Assembly: GCF_008806955.1 (NCBI RefSeq)
Contig: NZ_CP031727.1
Location: forward strand, 2,928,001 to 2,992,000
DNA length: 64,000 nt
Reading direction: 5' to 3'
Source of the DNA: Cellvibrio sp. KY-YJ-3
Lineage (GTDB): Bacteria; Pseudomonadota; Gammaproteobacteria; Pseudomonadales; Cellvibrionaceae
Shown here: positions 1 to 7,451 of the stretch, piece by piece
How the letters are laid out: each line of letters begins with the position of its first letter
How positions within the stretch are numbered: the first letter of the stretch is position 1
Position numbers and translations under genes: made by a program
The notes under the pieces: model-generated
What the model saw: the letters and a program-made list of their open reading frames with translations, nothing else
Database searches by the model: none
What the model was told of the DNA's origin: nothing

Positions 1-1
1 T

Positions 2-304
2 GCTGAGCATTTGCTTCCGCCGGTCATAGTTTATGAGAGCGACGATATTCAGATTCAGCGCATCGTTAACTTCGATGAATTTGAAGTACGCCGGATTGCC
101 TTGAATGGTATTCATCACTTTGATGTTGAGCGCTATTGCTTGTTAATGGTGTTGGAAGGAGAGGTAATTATTGGTGATGATGCCGCTGCTGCCACATTGG
201 CTAGCGGTGATGTGGCACTAATTCCTGCTAATACCCATGCTGGCCACAGGCTTAAAAGTTCTGCCGGTTGCTTGTTATTGCAGGCAATCCCTCGCGTGGG
301 TTGA
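2..304 (+). CDS. C-terminal part of a probable class I mannose-6-phosphate isomerase (cupin), truncated by the window edge
   Basis: The reading frame is open from the first complete codon of the window, so the gene starts upstream and only about 100 C-terminal residues are present. The visible part has cupin-like beta-strand patterning, with a stretch reading LEGEVIIGDD, then SGDVALIPANTHAG, typical of the small C-terminal cupin domain of ManA-type isomerases. These interconvert mannose-6-phosphate and fructose-6-phosphate in the cytoplasm, feeding GDP-mannose synthesis. The metal-binding catalytic domain lies outside the window, so the assignment rests on a divergent tail. Another cupin-tailed sugar enzyme is possible. 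Confidence 0.5.
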   Translation, partial: AEHLLPPVIVYESDDIQIQRIVNFDEFEVRRIALNGIHHFDVERYCLLMVLEGEVIIGDDAAAATLASGDVALIPANTHAGHRLKSSAGCLLLQAIPRVG

Positions 305-406
305 TATTTTTCAAGTGCAACGATTGATAAATAGCTGGTAAATAGGCTTCCATAACATTGGGTGTTAGAATGCGCGCCCTTTTCTTGCGTCAATAACGGG
401 AATCCT

Positions 407-673
407 ATGTCTTCCTTTTATGAAATTGTTGAGCTGACGAATGGCGATGTTGCCTTGCAACGCGCAGATAGCGAAACTAATGAGCCCTTGGTAACAATTC
501 GTTTTTCGCAGGAATCTCTGGCATTTCTGGGAGAGGAAAAGTTCATGGTCGCCAAAGCGATGATTGAAGCGGGAATGGATGTAGCAGGGGAAATTGCAGA
601 TCAGCAGGCAGAAGCCCAATTGGATGATAATTTTAGTGAATTATCCGAGCTGGAAAAAATGATGCTGCATTGA
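407..673 (+). CDS. Conserved small hypothetical protein next to lexA-sulA
   Basis: An 88-residue acidic, soluble protein starting MSSFYEIVEL. The ATG at 407 is preferred over an upstream in-frame ATG at 362 because the N-terminal STYEIVEL-like pattern begins here, and the preceding 15 residues are cysteine- and proline-rich and look non-coding. There is no signal peptide and no membrane segment. The region around residues 45-60 (FMVAKAMIEAGMDVAGE) is probably helical. Pseudomonads carry a similar short protein of unknown function near lexA-sulA; this is from memory of gene order. It converges with sulA, leaving about 47 bases between the two stops. I do not know its function. Confidence 0.75.
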   Translation: MSSFYEIVELTNGDVALQRADSETNEPLVTIRFSQESLAFLGEEKFMVAKAMIEAGMDVAGEIADQQAEAQLDDNFSELSELEKMMLH

Positions 674-720
674 TTAAGCGAGGTTGTTATCGTCCTTGAT
701 CTCCATTATTCAACTTGAAT

Positions 721-1128
721 TTATCTAACACGTAGCAGCAGCCCCTGACATTGACCTTTTGCTGCTGCCGTCTCCAGCTGCGACAGCTCCTTATCACTTA
801 ATTTCCCAGGACTGGATATAACCGTGTGGCTGTTGCCAGCAGACAGTGCCTCCCAGGTTATCCATAACAGAGCTTGTGGATCTTGCGCATGAATAACGCG
901 GATAAAGCGAGTATTTACGCCGTAGGATTCAAGCAAATCCCTACTGATATTGTGCGGTGCGATCCAGGTAATCCAGCGGTCACTGGCGCTATTGCTTAAA
1001 AACGCAATCATGGGCAAGAGCAGGGCGAGCTGTTCTGGCGAGTCGCTGGTTAATACCAGCTCGGTGACACCGCTGGCAGTTTTCTGGTTGGGGGTATGTT
1101 GGGGTATAACACGAGCGATATTAGTCAC
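721..1128 (-). CDS. sulA: SOS cell division inhibitor SulA
   Basis: A 135-residue protein of the SulA family. During the SOS response SulA binds FtsZ and blocks Z-ring assembly, delaying division until DNA is repaired. The core pattern [24 protein letters not shown], continuing to [21 protein letters not shown], matches the RecA-like fold of SulA. The start overlaps the 3' end of lexA by 8 bases, so the two genes are cotranscribed and presumably translationally coupled. This is the Pseudomonas-type lexA-sulA operon; in E. coli sulA stands alone with its own LexA box. Its only visible control is the pair of LexA boxes upstream of lexA. Confidence 0.88.
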   Translation of the reverse strand: MTNIARVIPQHTPNQKTASGVTELVLTSDSPEQLALLLPMIAFLSNSASDRWITWIAPHNISRDLLESYGVNTRFIRVIHAQDPQALLWITWEALSAGNSHTVISSPGKLSDKELSQLETAAAKGQCQGLLLRVR

Positions 1129-1723
1129 GGCGAATTACTCCTACGCTTAAACCTTCAATACTGAATTCCTGGTCGCGGGTATCAACCAGAATGACATCGA
1201 AATCGGGGTTCTCTGGCCATAACTCAACTTGTGCGCGGTTACCTGCACGCTTGAATCGTTTTACTGTGACTTCTTCACCAATACGGGCGACAACGATTTG
1301 GCCATTGCGTGCCTGATCAGTTTTATGTACTGCGAGTAAGTCACCATCAAGAATGCCGGCATCTTTCATGCTCATGCCATGCACTCGCAGAAAGAAGTCA
1401 GCGCTGGGCGAAAAGAAGCTGGTGGGAATGTTGCAGTAATCTTCAATATGTTCTTGTGCAAGGATCGGGTTGCCTGCAGCAACTCGTCCGATAATAGGAA
1501 TGCCCGCTTGCAATTCAGGTAATTTAATACCGCGCGATGCGCCGGGGATAATTTCGATTGCCCCTTTGCGAGCAAGCGCTTTGATATGTTCTTCGGCAGC
1601 ATTTGCTGACTTAAAACCTAAGATACGTGCGATTTCGGCGCGGGTAGGTGGATAACCGGTTTCATCCGCATAACTGCGGATCAATTGCAGTACCTGTTCC
1701 TGTCGGGGCGTTAAGTCAAACAT
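1121..1723 (-). CDS. lexA: LexA repressor, self-cleaving
   Basis: A 200-residue LexA, the usual family length. The N-terminal winged helix-turn-helix (about residues 1-65, [18 protein letters not shown]) binds SOS boxes. The C-terminal S24-type peptidase domain has the Ala83-Gly84 cleavage bond (RVAAGNP), the catalytic serine at about 118 (GMSMKDAGI) and the lysine at about 155 (VTVKRF). With RecA-ssDNA filaments LexA cuts itself and releases the SOS regulon. It is first in an operon with sulA, which overlaps its end. Two consensus SOS boxes directly upstream show autoregulation. All key residues are intact. Confidence 0.97.
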   Translation of the reverse strand: MFDLTPRQEQVLQLIRSYADETGYPPTRAEIARILGFKSANAAEEHIKALARKGAIEIIPGASRGIKLPELQAGIPIIGRVAAGNPILAQEHIEDYCNIPTSFFSPSADFFLRVHGMSMKDAGILDGDLLAVHKTDQARNGQIVVARIGEEVTVKRFKRAGNRAQVELWPENPDFDVILVDTRDQEFSIEGLSVGVIRRD

Positions 1724-1738
1724 AGTGCACTCCTGGGT

Positions 1739-1754
1739 CTGTTTATCTGTACAG
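1739..1754. promoter_or_regulatory. LexA box 2 (proximal to lexA)
   Basis: The sequence is CTGTTTATCTGTACAG, an exact CTG-N10-CAG SOS-box framework, 15 bases upstream of the lexA start. With the neighbouring box it forms a tandem operator like that of E. coli lexA. Confidence 0.85.
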
Positions 1755-1757
1755 TGT

Positions 1758-1773
1758 CTGTGATTATATACAG
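1758..1773. promoter_or_regulatory. LexA box 1, overlapping the lexA -10 element
   Basis: The sequence is CTGTGATTATATACAG, a CTG-N10-CAG site very close to the E. coli consensus. Its centre contains the minus-strand -10 hexamer TATAAT, so bound LexA would directly occlude RNA polymerase. It is separated from the second box by 3 bases. Confidence 0.9.
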
Positions 1774-1790
1774 TAAATCAGCTTGTGCAA
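1763..1790 (-). promoter_or_regulatory. Sigma-70 promoter of lexA-sulA
   Basis: Read on the minus strand, a -35 hexamer TTGCAC (1785-1790) is followed after 16 bases by a perfect -10 TATAAT (1763-1768). The -10 lies inside the distal LexA box, the expected arrangement for SOS repression. Confidence 0.75.
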
Positions 1791-1808
1791 TAGTTTTTCA
1801 AACTGCTG

Positions 1809-2165
1809 TTATTTCACCCTGTTGCCATAGCGAATGTTGCGCAATTCGCCCTGAGTAAAATACAGATGGGTCATAAATTTGCCTTTGCCTGGGTTGTAGG
1901 TCCAGATCTCGACTTCCGTGCAGGTTTGAATGGCGACATTGTTTTGAATGTTGTTGTTGCCGTTTTGAACACCTTGTGGAGTGGTGATTGCGGCGGAGGG
2001 CTCGCAGTAGCTATCGGTCATCAGTGGCTCACCACACAGTTCGATAATATCCGCTTTTGTATCGCCCGCACTGGCGAGTTGACCATTGCAGCGAAGGGAA
2101 TCGGCATTCGCGGTGGTTGCTAGTAAAGCGGTGCATAAAATGAATGGAGCGGTATATTTGGCCAT
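1809..2165 (-). CDS. Secreted DUF2845 family protein
   Basis: A 118-residue exported protein. The first 21 residues (MAKYTAPFILCTALLATTANA) form a signal peptide with a likely cut after ANA. The mature part has the DUF2845 pattern: SLRCNGQLASAGDTKADIIELCGEP near the start, then a WTYNPGKG stretch and a C-terminal GELRNIRYG. Cysteines at about 26, 44, 54 and 81 may form disulfides in the periplasm. A Gln/Asn-rich insertion (about residues 66-76) sits mid-protein. The family has no known function. The gene is monocistronic on the minus strand between lexA and the dehydrogenase. Confidence 0.75.
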   Translation of the reverse strand: MAKYTAPFILCTALLATTANADSLRCNGQLASAGDTKADIIELCGEPLMTDSYCEPSAAITTPQGVQNGNNNIQNNVAIQTCTEVEIWTYNPGKGKFMTHLYFTQGELRNIRYGNRVK

Positions 2166-2224
2166 CGTTTTTCCCCCGTTATAGATATTGTTAATTTAAT
2201 TCTCATGACTGAATCGAAAATGAA

Positions 2225-3064
2225 TTAACTGCCTATTTTGAGCAGAAGTTTATCTAGCAAACGATTAGGTAGAATTCGCTTCATTACACCAACGAGGTAA
2301 GTGGGGAAGGTGACGTAATAACGTGCTTGTGGACGAGGTGACTCGAGGGCATGTTTAAGCCGTTTAATAACAGCCGCTGGTTCCAGGGTGAAGGGGGTGT
2401 TGGTTTCTGCTTTGCCCAGGCGATTGATTGCCTTTGCGTAAATATCCCGGTGGCGGCTTTGTTCGGTGTCGATGTTTTCCAGTAGTGCAGTGAGAGCATT
2501 TTTACGAAATTCGCTGCGTATCGGTCCCGGTTCAATCAGTGAAACAAATACCCCGGTGCCGGCTAATTCAAGGCGCAATGTATCGCTAATACCTTCAATT
2601 GCATATTTGCTCGCGTTATATGCCCCGCGTAACGGCATGGCGGAAATGCCCAGAATCGATGAGTTCTGAATGATTCGTCCATAACCCTGCTTGATCATGA
2701 CCGGCAGTATTAAACGCGTTAACTCACACCAACCAAAAAAGTTGGTATCAAATTGTTTGCGTAATGCATCAATAGGTAAGTCCTCTATCGCTCCCGGCTG
2801 CCCATAGGCGCCGTTGTTAAAGAGTGCATAAATTTCTCCGTCGGTAAGTGCCATTAATTCTTTAAAGGCTGTTTGGATTGAACCTGAATCGCTCAAGTCC
2901 AACTGCAGGCATTCAAAGCCTTCAGCGGTGAGCCGTGCTACATCGGTAATCTTGCGGCAGCTGGCGATAACCCGGTAGCCCGCAATTCGTAGCGCCTGGG
3001 CGGCTTCATAACCTATACCCGTTGAGGCACCGGTGATCAGAATAGTTTTTTGCATGAGCGTCAC
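2225..3064 (-). CDS. Short-chain dehydrogenase/reductase of the SDR family
   Basis: A 279-residue classical SDR. The nucleotide-binding motif TGASTGIG lies near residues 11-18, the NNGAYG segment at about 84-89, and the catalytic Ser and YxxxK near 135-155 (NSSILGIS, YNASKYAIEG). The C-terminal extension (about residues 225-279, ending LPNRLLDKLLLKIGS) may be an amphipathic membrane-associating helix, common in retinol-dehydrogenase-like SDRs. The substrate cannot be read from sequence. The start is the GTG at 3064; an ATG nine bases downstream (3055) is an equally plausible start, and neither has a strong ribosome-binding site. It is divergent from fliS1, with 133 bases between them. Confidence 0.85.
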   Translation of the reverse strand: MTLMQKTILITGASTGIGYEAAQALRIAGYRVIASCRKITDVARLTAEGFECLQLDLSDSGSIQTAFKELMALTDGEIYALFNNGAYGQPGAIEDLPIDALRKQFDTNFFGWCELTRLILPVMIKQGYGRIIQNSSILGISAMPLRGAYNASKYAIEGISDTLRLELAGTGVFVSLIEPGPIRSEFRKNALTALLENIDTEQSRHRDIYAKAINRLGKAETNTPFTLEPAAVIKRLKHALESPRPQARYYVTFPTYLVGVMKRILPNRLLDKLLLKIGS

Positions 3065-3071
3065 TTTTTGT

Positions 3072-3098
3072 TAAAGGTTTTTGCGATATAGCCGCTAG
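3072..3098 (+). promoter_or_regulatory. Probable FliA (sigma-28) promoter for fliS1-fliT
   Basis: TAAAGGTT (3072-3079), an 11-base spacer, then GCCGCTAG (3091-3098). The E. coli FliA consensus is TAAAGTTT-N11-GCCGATAA; this site matches 7 of 8 and 6 of 8 positions with exact spacing. It lies 100 bases upstream of fliS1, as expected for a late-class filament-chaperone gene. Confidence 0.7.
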
Positions 3099-3197
3099 CT
3101 TATAAGACCAGCGAATGTTCTGGTCGCGACTGTTCAGGCGCTGTTTAGGGCCGCAGCATTCCGCTCCTTGTTGAGCCGCAACAATCAATGGTGATGT

Positions 3198-3584
3198 ATG
3201 AATTCCTATTCTGCCGTAAATAGCTATGCCAGCGTTAAAGTTCATTCCGGTGTTGAATCTGCTTCTCCCCATCGTCTCATCCAGATGTTATTTGAAGGTG
3301 CTCTGGAGCGTATTGCGCAAGCAAAAGGTGCTATTGCGCAAAAACAATTTGCGCGCAAAGGTGAGTTAATCAGCAAAGCGGCGGCAATAGTAGGGGGCTT
3401 GCAGGGCAGTTTGAATGACAATGAAGGCGGCGCGTTAGCGGCAAATTTAGATAGCCTTTACGATTACATTATCCGTCGGTTAACCCAGGCAAATTACGAA
3501 AACAGCATTGATCAACTGGATGAATGTGCGCGCTTGCTTGGGGAGATTAAATCTGCCTGGGATGCAATTGGCAAAGACGTTTAA
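3198..3584 (+). CDS. fliS: Flagellar export chaperone FliS (copy 1)
   Basis: A 128-residue FliS, the standard length. FliS binds the C-terminal tail of flagellin in the cytoplasm and keeps it unfolded until export. The hallmark SPHRLIQMLFEGALERIAQAKGAI (residues about 24-47) and KGELISKAAAIVGGLQ are present, as is the C-terminal LLGEIKSAWDAIG. It begins an operon with fliT and is preceded by a probable FliA promoter. A second fliS lies 0.8 kb downstream. Neither flagellin nor the cap gene fliD adjoins it, unlike the Pseudomonas fliC-fliD-fliS order. Confidence 0.95.
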   Translation: MNSYSAVNSYASVKVHSGVESASPHRLIQMLFEGALERIAQAKGAIAQKQFARKGELISKAAAIVGGLQGSLNDNEGGALAANLDSLYDYIIRRLTQANYENSIDQLDECARLLGEIKSAWDAIGKDV

Positions 3585-3594
3585 GGAGTCTGCG

Positions 3595-3873
3595 ATGACG
3601 CTACGATTAGTACCTGAGCCAGATTACACCGGTGAGGCCGGGATAATGGCCATGCGCTCACTGCAGCAGGCGTTAACTGTCGCCTTGCAGCAAGAAGATT
3701 GGGAGCGCATTCGTCATTTGGATCGTGTTTGCGTTGTATTAATAGACAGGGTGATTGCCGCTAATCGTAATGACAAATCAACATTGATTCGCGCCCTGAG
3801 TGAATTGAAAGGTGTTTATGCCGGTTTGATCGCTCAATGCCAGCAGGAAGTAACCTTGCTGCATGCGACTTAA
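3595..3873 (+). CDS. fliT: FliT-like flagellar chaperone
   Basis: A small helical protein of 92 residues downstream of fliS. The ATG at 3595 is chosen because an AAGGAG ribosome-binding site sits 6 bases before it; an in-frame upstream extension would overlap fliS and has no such site. FliT-type proteins are chaperones for the filament cap FliD and in enterics also act on the master regulator. The sequence is divergent, so the name rests on length, all-helical character (LQQALTVALQQEDWERIRHLDRV) and position between two fliS genes. Confidence 0.65.
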   Translation: MTLRLVPEPDYTGEAGIMAMRSLQQALTVALQQEDWERIRHLDRVCVVLIDRVIAANRNDKSTLIRALSELKGVYAGLIAQCQQEVTLLHAT

Positions 3874-4016
3874 TCGCAAAGTCACGCAAACATTGCCCCA
3901 TATGGCCACAAGTTCGCCGGAAATTAACACCGCAACCTGCTTTTTATGCGCAATACTCGCCAAAATCAGCCGACCCTGCTAGCCTAGGTTAATCCTATGG
4001 CTATCAGGTATATGCT

Positions 4017-4421
4017 GTGTCTAATTACAATCCGCAAGAAGCACTCAAACAATATCAGAAGCTCGGTATTGAGTCCGAAGTCAGTCATGCATCGCCCCAT
4101 CGTTTAATTCAACTGTTATTTGAAGGCGCGTTAGGGCGTTTGGCGGCAGCGCAAGGTGCGATGGAGCGGGGCGATATTGCCGTTAAAGGTGAAATGCTTG
4201 GTAAAGCGATTGGCATTGTCGGCGGTTTGCGTAGCTCGTTAGATATGGAAGCCGGCGAAATATCCGAGCGTCTGGATCAGCTTTATGAATACATTAATCT
4301 TCGCCTGTTGGAAGCCTCTGCACAAAACGATATAGATAAAGTAGTTGAAGTCATTCAGCTGCTTAAAACAGTCAAGTCCGGTTGGGATGAAATTGGCCCG
4401 CAAGCCGCCAAGGCTCCCTGA
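4017..4421 (+). CDS. fliS: Flagellar export chaperone FliS (copy 2)
   Basis: A 134-residue second FliS, with the hallmark SPHRLIQLLFEGALGRLAAAQGAM and KGEMLGKAIGIVGGLRSSLD. It is clearly paralogous to the first copy but longer at both ends. The start is GTG at 4017, with an AGG element 8 bases upstream; no in-frame ATG is near. The 143-base gap after fliT holds no recognisable sigma-28 or sigma-54 site. Pseudomonas also carries two FliS-like genes here, so this duplication is known in the group. The two copies may serve different flagellins (inference). Confidence 0.92.
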   Translation: MSNYNPQEALKQYQKLGIESEVSHASPHRLIQLLFEGALGRLAAAQGAMERGDIAVKGEMLGKAIGIVGGLRSSLDMEAGEISERLDQLYEYINLRLLEASAQNDIDKVVEVIQLLKTVKSGWDEIGPQAAKAP

Positions 4422-4456
4422 TCATTCCGATTGTTACAGTAAAAATTAAACCCGCA

Positions 4457-4510
4457 CCTGACAAAAATAATAGTGACTTTTTCATTCTGATTTTTGTCAG
4501 GCATTTTTTT
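4457..4510 (+). terminator. Terminator after fliS copy 2
   Basis: A perfect 12-base inverted repeat, CCTGACAAAAAT (4457-4468) and its complement (4490-4501), with a 21-base loop, followed closely by seven T (4504-4510). It separates the chaperone genes from fleQ. The AT-rich stem and long loop make it a moderate terminator. Confidence 0.65.
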
Positions 4511-4563
4511 GGCGAATAAATATTCAAATTGTTGTCTTTCTGATAAAGCGCCAATAAAAATTC

Positions 4564-4577
4564 GTCATTAATTTGAC
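4564..4577. promoter_or_regulatory. Near-consensus FleQ binding site upstream of fleQ
   Basis: The sequence GTCATTAATTTGAC matches the FleQ box reported for Pseudomonas aeruginosa (GTCA-N-TAAA-TTGAC) at all but one position. It lies 113 bases upstream of the fleQ start. This suggests feedback of FleQ on its own gene, or that FleQ and c-di-GMP act on this region. Binding is inferred from the motif only. Confidence 0.55.
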
Positions 4578-4689
4578 TAACCTCACAGTCTCTACTAATA
4601 CTTACTCCCATAAATCTTCTCGCCGTGTGTAGTTGTCAGCTAATTGGCAGCCATAAGTCATTGGCATGAAATGAAAAAGGTCTTGGGGT

Positions 4690-6147
4690 ATGTGGCGCAA
4701 CAACAAAGTTTTGGTTATTGACGATAATCCGTCACGTCGACACGATCTAAATGTGTTATTGGAATTTCTCAGTGAGCCTGCATTGGTCAGTGCCAGCGAT
4801 AATTGGTTATCGGCGGTGGCTGATCAGAATCATGGCGAAGATTATGTCGCCGTTTTTATTGGTGATTATCGCGCCAGCAAACAAAATCTTACCCAACTGC
4901 TCAAAGATGTGCGCAACTGGAATGATGAATTAGCAATTGTGCTGGTGGGTGATGAAAATCAAAACGCTGATGCCAGTTTGGAGGATGCACTGCGTTTTAT
5001 GGTGATTGCCAATCTCTCGGTTCCTCCTACCTACAGCAAGCTGGTTGATACCTTGCACCGCGCACAGTTGTATTGCGAAGCTCAATCCAGTTCCAAACGC
5101 CAACCGCAACGTCGCCCTGTACATTTATTCCGCAGTTTGGTGGGAACCAGCCGCGAAATTCAAAATGTGCGCGAAATGATGGCGCAAGTTGCTGATAAAG
5201 ATGTGTCGGTATTGATTACCGGTGAATCGGGTACCGGCAAAGAAGTGGTTGCGCGCAATTTGCATTACAACTCCCCCCGTCGTGATAAACCTTTTGTACC
5301 GGTTAACTGCGGTGCCATTCCTGCAGAGCTGTTGGAAAGTGAATTGTTTGGTCATGAAAAAGGTGCATTTACCGGTGCAATCAATTCTCGCGCCGGGCGT
5401 TTTGAAATGGCCGAAGGTGGCACCTTATTTTTAGATGAAATTGGCGATATGCCACTTAACATGCAGGTAAAAATTCTGCGGGTATTGCAAGAGCGTTGTT
5501 TTGAGCGTGTAGGCAGCAATAAAACACAGCCGGTTGATGTTCGCATTATTGCGGCGACCCATCGCAACCTTGAACAAATGATTACCGACAATACTTTTCG
5601 CGAAGATTTGTTTTATCGCCTGAATGTTTTCCCTATTGAACTACCTTCACTAAAAGAGCGCGCAGAAGATATCCCTCTGCTGATTAATGAGTTGGTGTCG
5701 CGTATGGAAAGTGAGCAGCGCGGTTCAATTCGTTTTAATTCCGCCGCGATTATGTCGCTCTGCCAACATGAGTGGAGCGGTAATGTGCGCGAACTGGCGA
5801 ATTTGGTTGAACGCATGGCGATCACTCACCCTTTTGGTGTTATTGGTGTACAGGATTTGCCTGCAAAATACCGTCACATTGACGTAGTTGAAGAAGATTT
5901 TGTGCAATCCTCCCAGCGTGTGGTTGGTGAAAACTCAGCGGGTGCTGGTTATGTGAGCATGAACGATACACCGCTGTTACCGGAGCAGGGAATTGATTTG
6001 CGTGAATACATTACCAATCTGGAAATGAGTTTGATTCAACAAGCGCTTAACGACTGCGGTGGTGTTGTTGCGCGCGCCGCCGATAAATTATGTGTGCGCC
6101 GTACGACACTGGTTGAAAAAATGCGCAAATACGATATGCAGCGCTAG
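4690..6147 (+). CDS. fleQ: Sigma-54-dependent flagellar master regulator FleQ
   Basis: A 485-residue bacterial enhancer-binding protein. The N-terminal receiver-like domain (about 1-125) lacks the usual receiver aspartate setting, as in FleQ/FlrA. The AAA+ domain has Walker A GESGTGKE (residues 178-185), the sigma-54 contact loop GAFTGA (225-230) and Walker [10 protein letters not shown] (about 247-255). A Fis-type helix-turn-helix ends the protein ([18 protein letters not shown]). FleQ drives RpoN-dependent flagellar genes and in Pseudomonas switches biofilm genes on c-di-GMP. It heads the cascade here, but three unrelated genes separate it from fleSR. It is monocistronic, with terminators on both sides. 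Confidence 0.95.
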   Translation: MWRNNKVLVIDDNPSRRHDLNVLLEFLSEPALVSASDNWLSAVADQNHGEDYVAVFIGDYRASKQNLTQLLKDVRNWNDELAIVLVGDENQNADASLEDALRFMVIANLSVPPTYSKLVDTLHRAQLYCEAQSSSKRQPQRRPVHLFRSLVGTSREIQNVREMMAQVADKDVSVLITGESGTGKEVVARNLHYNSPRRDKPFVPVNCGAIPAELLESELFGHEKGAFTGAINSRAGRFEMAEGGTLFLDEIGDMPLNMQVKILRVLQERCFERVGSNKTQPVDVRIIAATHRNLEQMITDNTFREDLFYRLNVFPIELPSLKERAEDIPLLINELVSRMESEQRGSIRFNSAAIMSLCQHEWSGNVRELANLVERMAITHPFGVIGVQDLPAKYRHIDVVEEDFVQSSQRVVGENSAGAGYVSMNDTPLLPEQGIDLREYITNLEMSLIQQALNDCGGVVARAADKLCVRRTTLVEKMRKYDMQR

Positions 6148-6162
6148 TAAATTTAATTCTTT

Positions 6163-6189
6163 TAAAGGCGGCGCAAGCCGCTTTTTTTA
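6163..6189 (+). terminator. Intrinsic terminator after fleQ
   Basis: A GCGGC stem (6168-6172), GCAA tetraloop, GCCGC (6177-6181), followed by seven T. It begins 20 bases after the fleQ stop codon. Confidence 0.85.
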
Positions 6190-6259
6190 TGCATCAAATT
6201 TCTGGCTATTGGCCCTTATCAATTTAATTAGCAAATGAATAAGCGGAGGGAGCTTAAAT

Positions 6260-7345
6260 ATGGCAAATACTTGGGTAGTGTGCATTGATGGTACCTGGAA
6301 TAGCCCCGGTCAAACCGACACAGATCCTGTCGATCATCAAGAATCTGTTACTAAAACCAATGTGCAAATTTCATGGGAGGCGCTCACCCAGTGCGACTTA
6401 AATAGTGCCAGCCCTTATGGTGCTATTGAGCCACTGGCCGGGCAGGCCGGAGCAGCGCTTTATTTAAATGGAGTGGGCAGTAGCGGCAGTGAAAAATGGC
6501 GCAATTTTGAGGGCTCCACCGGCACCGGCACTTCCGAGCGCATTATTGATGCGTACCAATTTTTAGCGCAGCGCTGGCAGCCGGGCGATGCAATTTTTGG
6601 TTTCGGTTTTAGCCGGGGTGCCTTTGCGGTGCGCAGTTTGATGGGGTTTATTCATTGTGTTGGTTTGCCTGAACATAGGCGCATTTTAGGCTCCACTGAA
6701 TTGCTGTCGCTCTACGATAGCTATCGCAAAAATAAAGTTCCAGCAAATGTCCTAGGCATGCAGCCAGCGGGCATCCATTTTCTTGGTGTGTGGGATACGG
6801 TTGGTGCTTTGGCATTTGGCGATGGTTTTAACGATTACCATCAGTTGAGCCCTGGAAATGTTCAAATCTGTTGTCAGGCGCTGGCGTTGGATGAGCAACG
6901 CAAACAATTTTTGCCGGAATATTTTAAGGTGAGCAATGCCACCCAGCAGATTAATCAAGTCTGGTTTGCTGGTGTGCACTCGAATATTGGTGGTGGTTAT
7001 GTCGATACAAATTTATCGGATATCACTTTATGTTGGCTGCTTAATAGCGCCAAGCAAGCGGGGCTGAAGCTGGATGTGAGCCAATTGTCTGGTTTTTATG
7101 CACAGAGCCCTGAGGGGGAGATTCGCCAGAGTTATCAGGAGTTTTGGAACACAATGCCGGATATAGGTAAGTGGGTAGAAAAATTTGGTTGGTTAAAAGT
7201 AGCGCGCACTATTGAACCGGACCAAAAAATTCACTGCAGTGTTATTCAGGCCATGCAACAGGGTTATAAACCTGCGGCAAAAACAGCAGAGGGCATTACG
7301 TTTAGTAGCCTTGAGTTGGAGCCTTGGGGATTTAACGATGTGTGA
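6260..7345 (+). CDS. DUF2235 alpha/beta hydrolase, Tle1-like phospholipase family
   Basis: A 361-residue protein of the DUF2235 family, which includes type VI secretion lipase effectors of the Tle1 group. Visible signatures are CIDGTWN near the N-terminus, the nucleophile elbow GFSRGAF with Ser118, LGVWDTVGAL carrying a probable catalytic Asp, and WFAGVHSNIGGGY with a probable catalytic His. There is no signal peptide and no transmembrane segment. No immunity protein, VgrG, Hcp or PAAR gene is beside it, so a toxin role is not supported; a cytoplasmic lipase or esterase is equally possible. An AGCGGAGG-type ribosome-binding site precedes the start, and terminators on both sides make it an isolated unit between fleQ and rhlE. 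Confidence 0.8.
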   Translation: MANTWVVCIDGTWNSPGQTDTDPVDHQESVTKTNVQISWEALTQCDLNSASPYGAIEPLAGQAGAALYLNGVGSSGSEKWRNFEGSTGTGTSERIIDAYQFLAQRWQPGDAIFGFGFSRGAFAVRSLMGFIHCVGLPEHRRILGSTELLSLYDSYRKNKVPANVLGMQPAGIHFLGVWDTVGALAFGDGFNDYHQLSPGNVQICCQALALDEQRKQFLPEYFKVSNATQQINQVWFAGVHSNIGGGYVDTNLSDITLCWLLNSAKQAGLKLDVSQLSGFYAQSPEGEIRQSYQEFWNTMPDIGKWVEKFGWLKVARTIEPDQKIHCSVIQAMQQGYKPAAKTAEGITFSSLELEPWGFNDV

Positions 7346-7350
7346 GCCAT

Positions 7351-7390
7351 AAAAAAGCCCCGCATTCTATAAGCAATACGGGGCTTTTTT
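7351..7390. terminator. Bidirectional terminator between the DUF2235 gene and rhlE
   Basis: A perfect 12-base stem: AAAAAAGCCCCG (7351-7362) pairs with CGGGGCTTTTTT (7379-7390), with a 16-base loop. T runs on both strands let it serve the DUF2235 gene on plus and rhlE on minus. Confidence 0.9.
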
Positions 7391-7451
7391 AGCATGCTTT
7401 TAGTCTGCAAATTTATCGCACAGACAAACTAAACATTTATTTGTTGAAACA

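Noticed and set aside
3121-3137. Sigma-54-like string upstream of fliS1 (TGGTCGCGACTGTTC)
   Set aside because: The -12 position reads TC and the TTGC core is missing; the sigma-28 element further upstream is far better.
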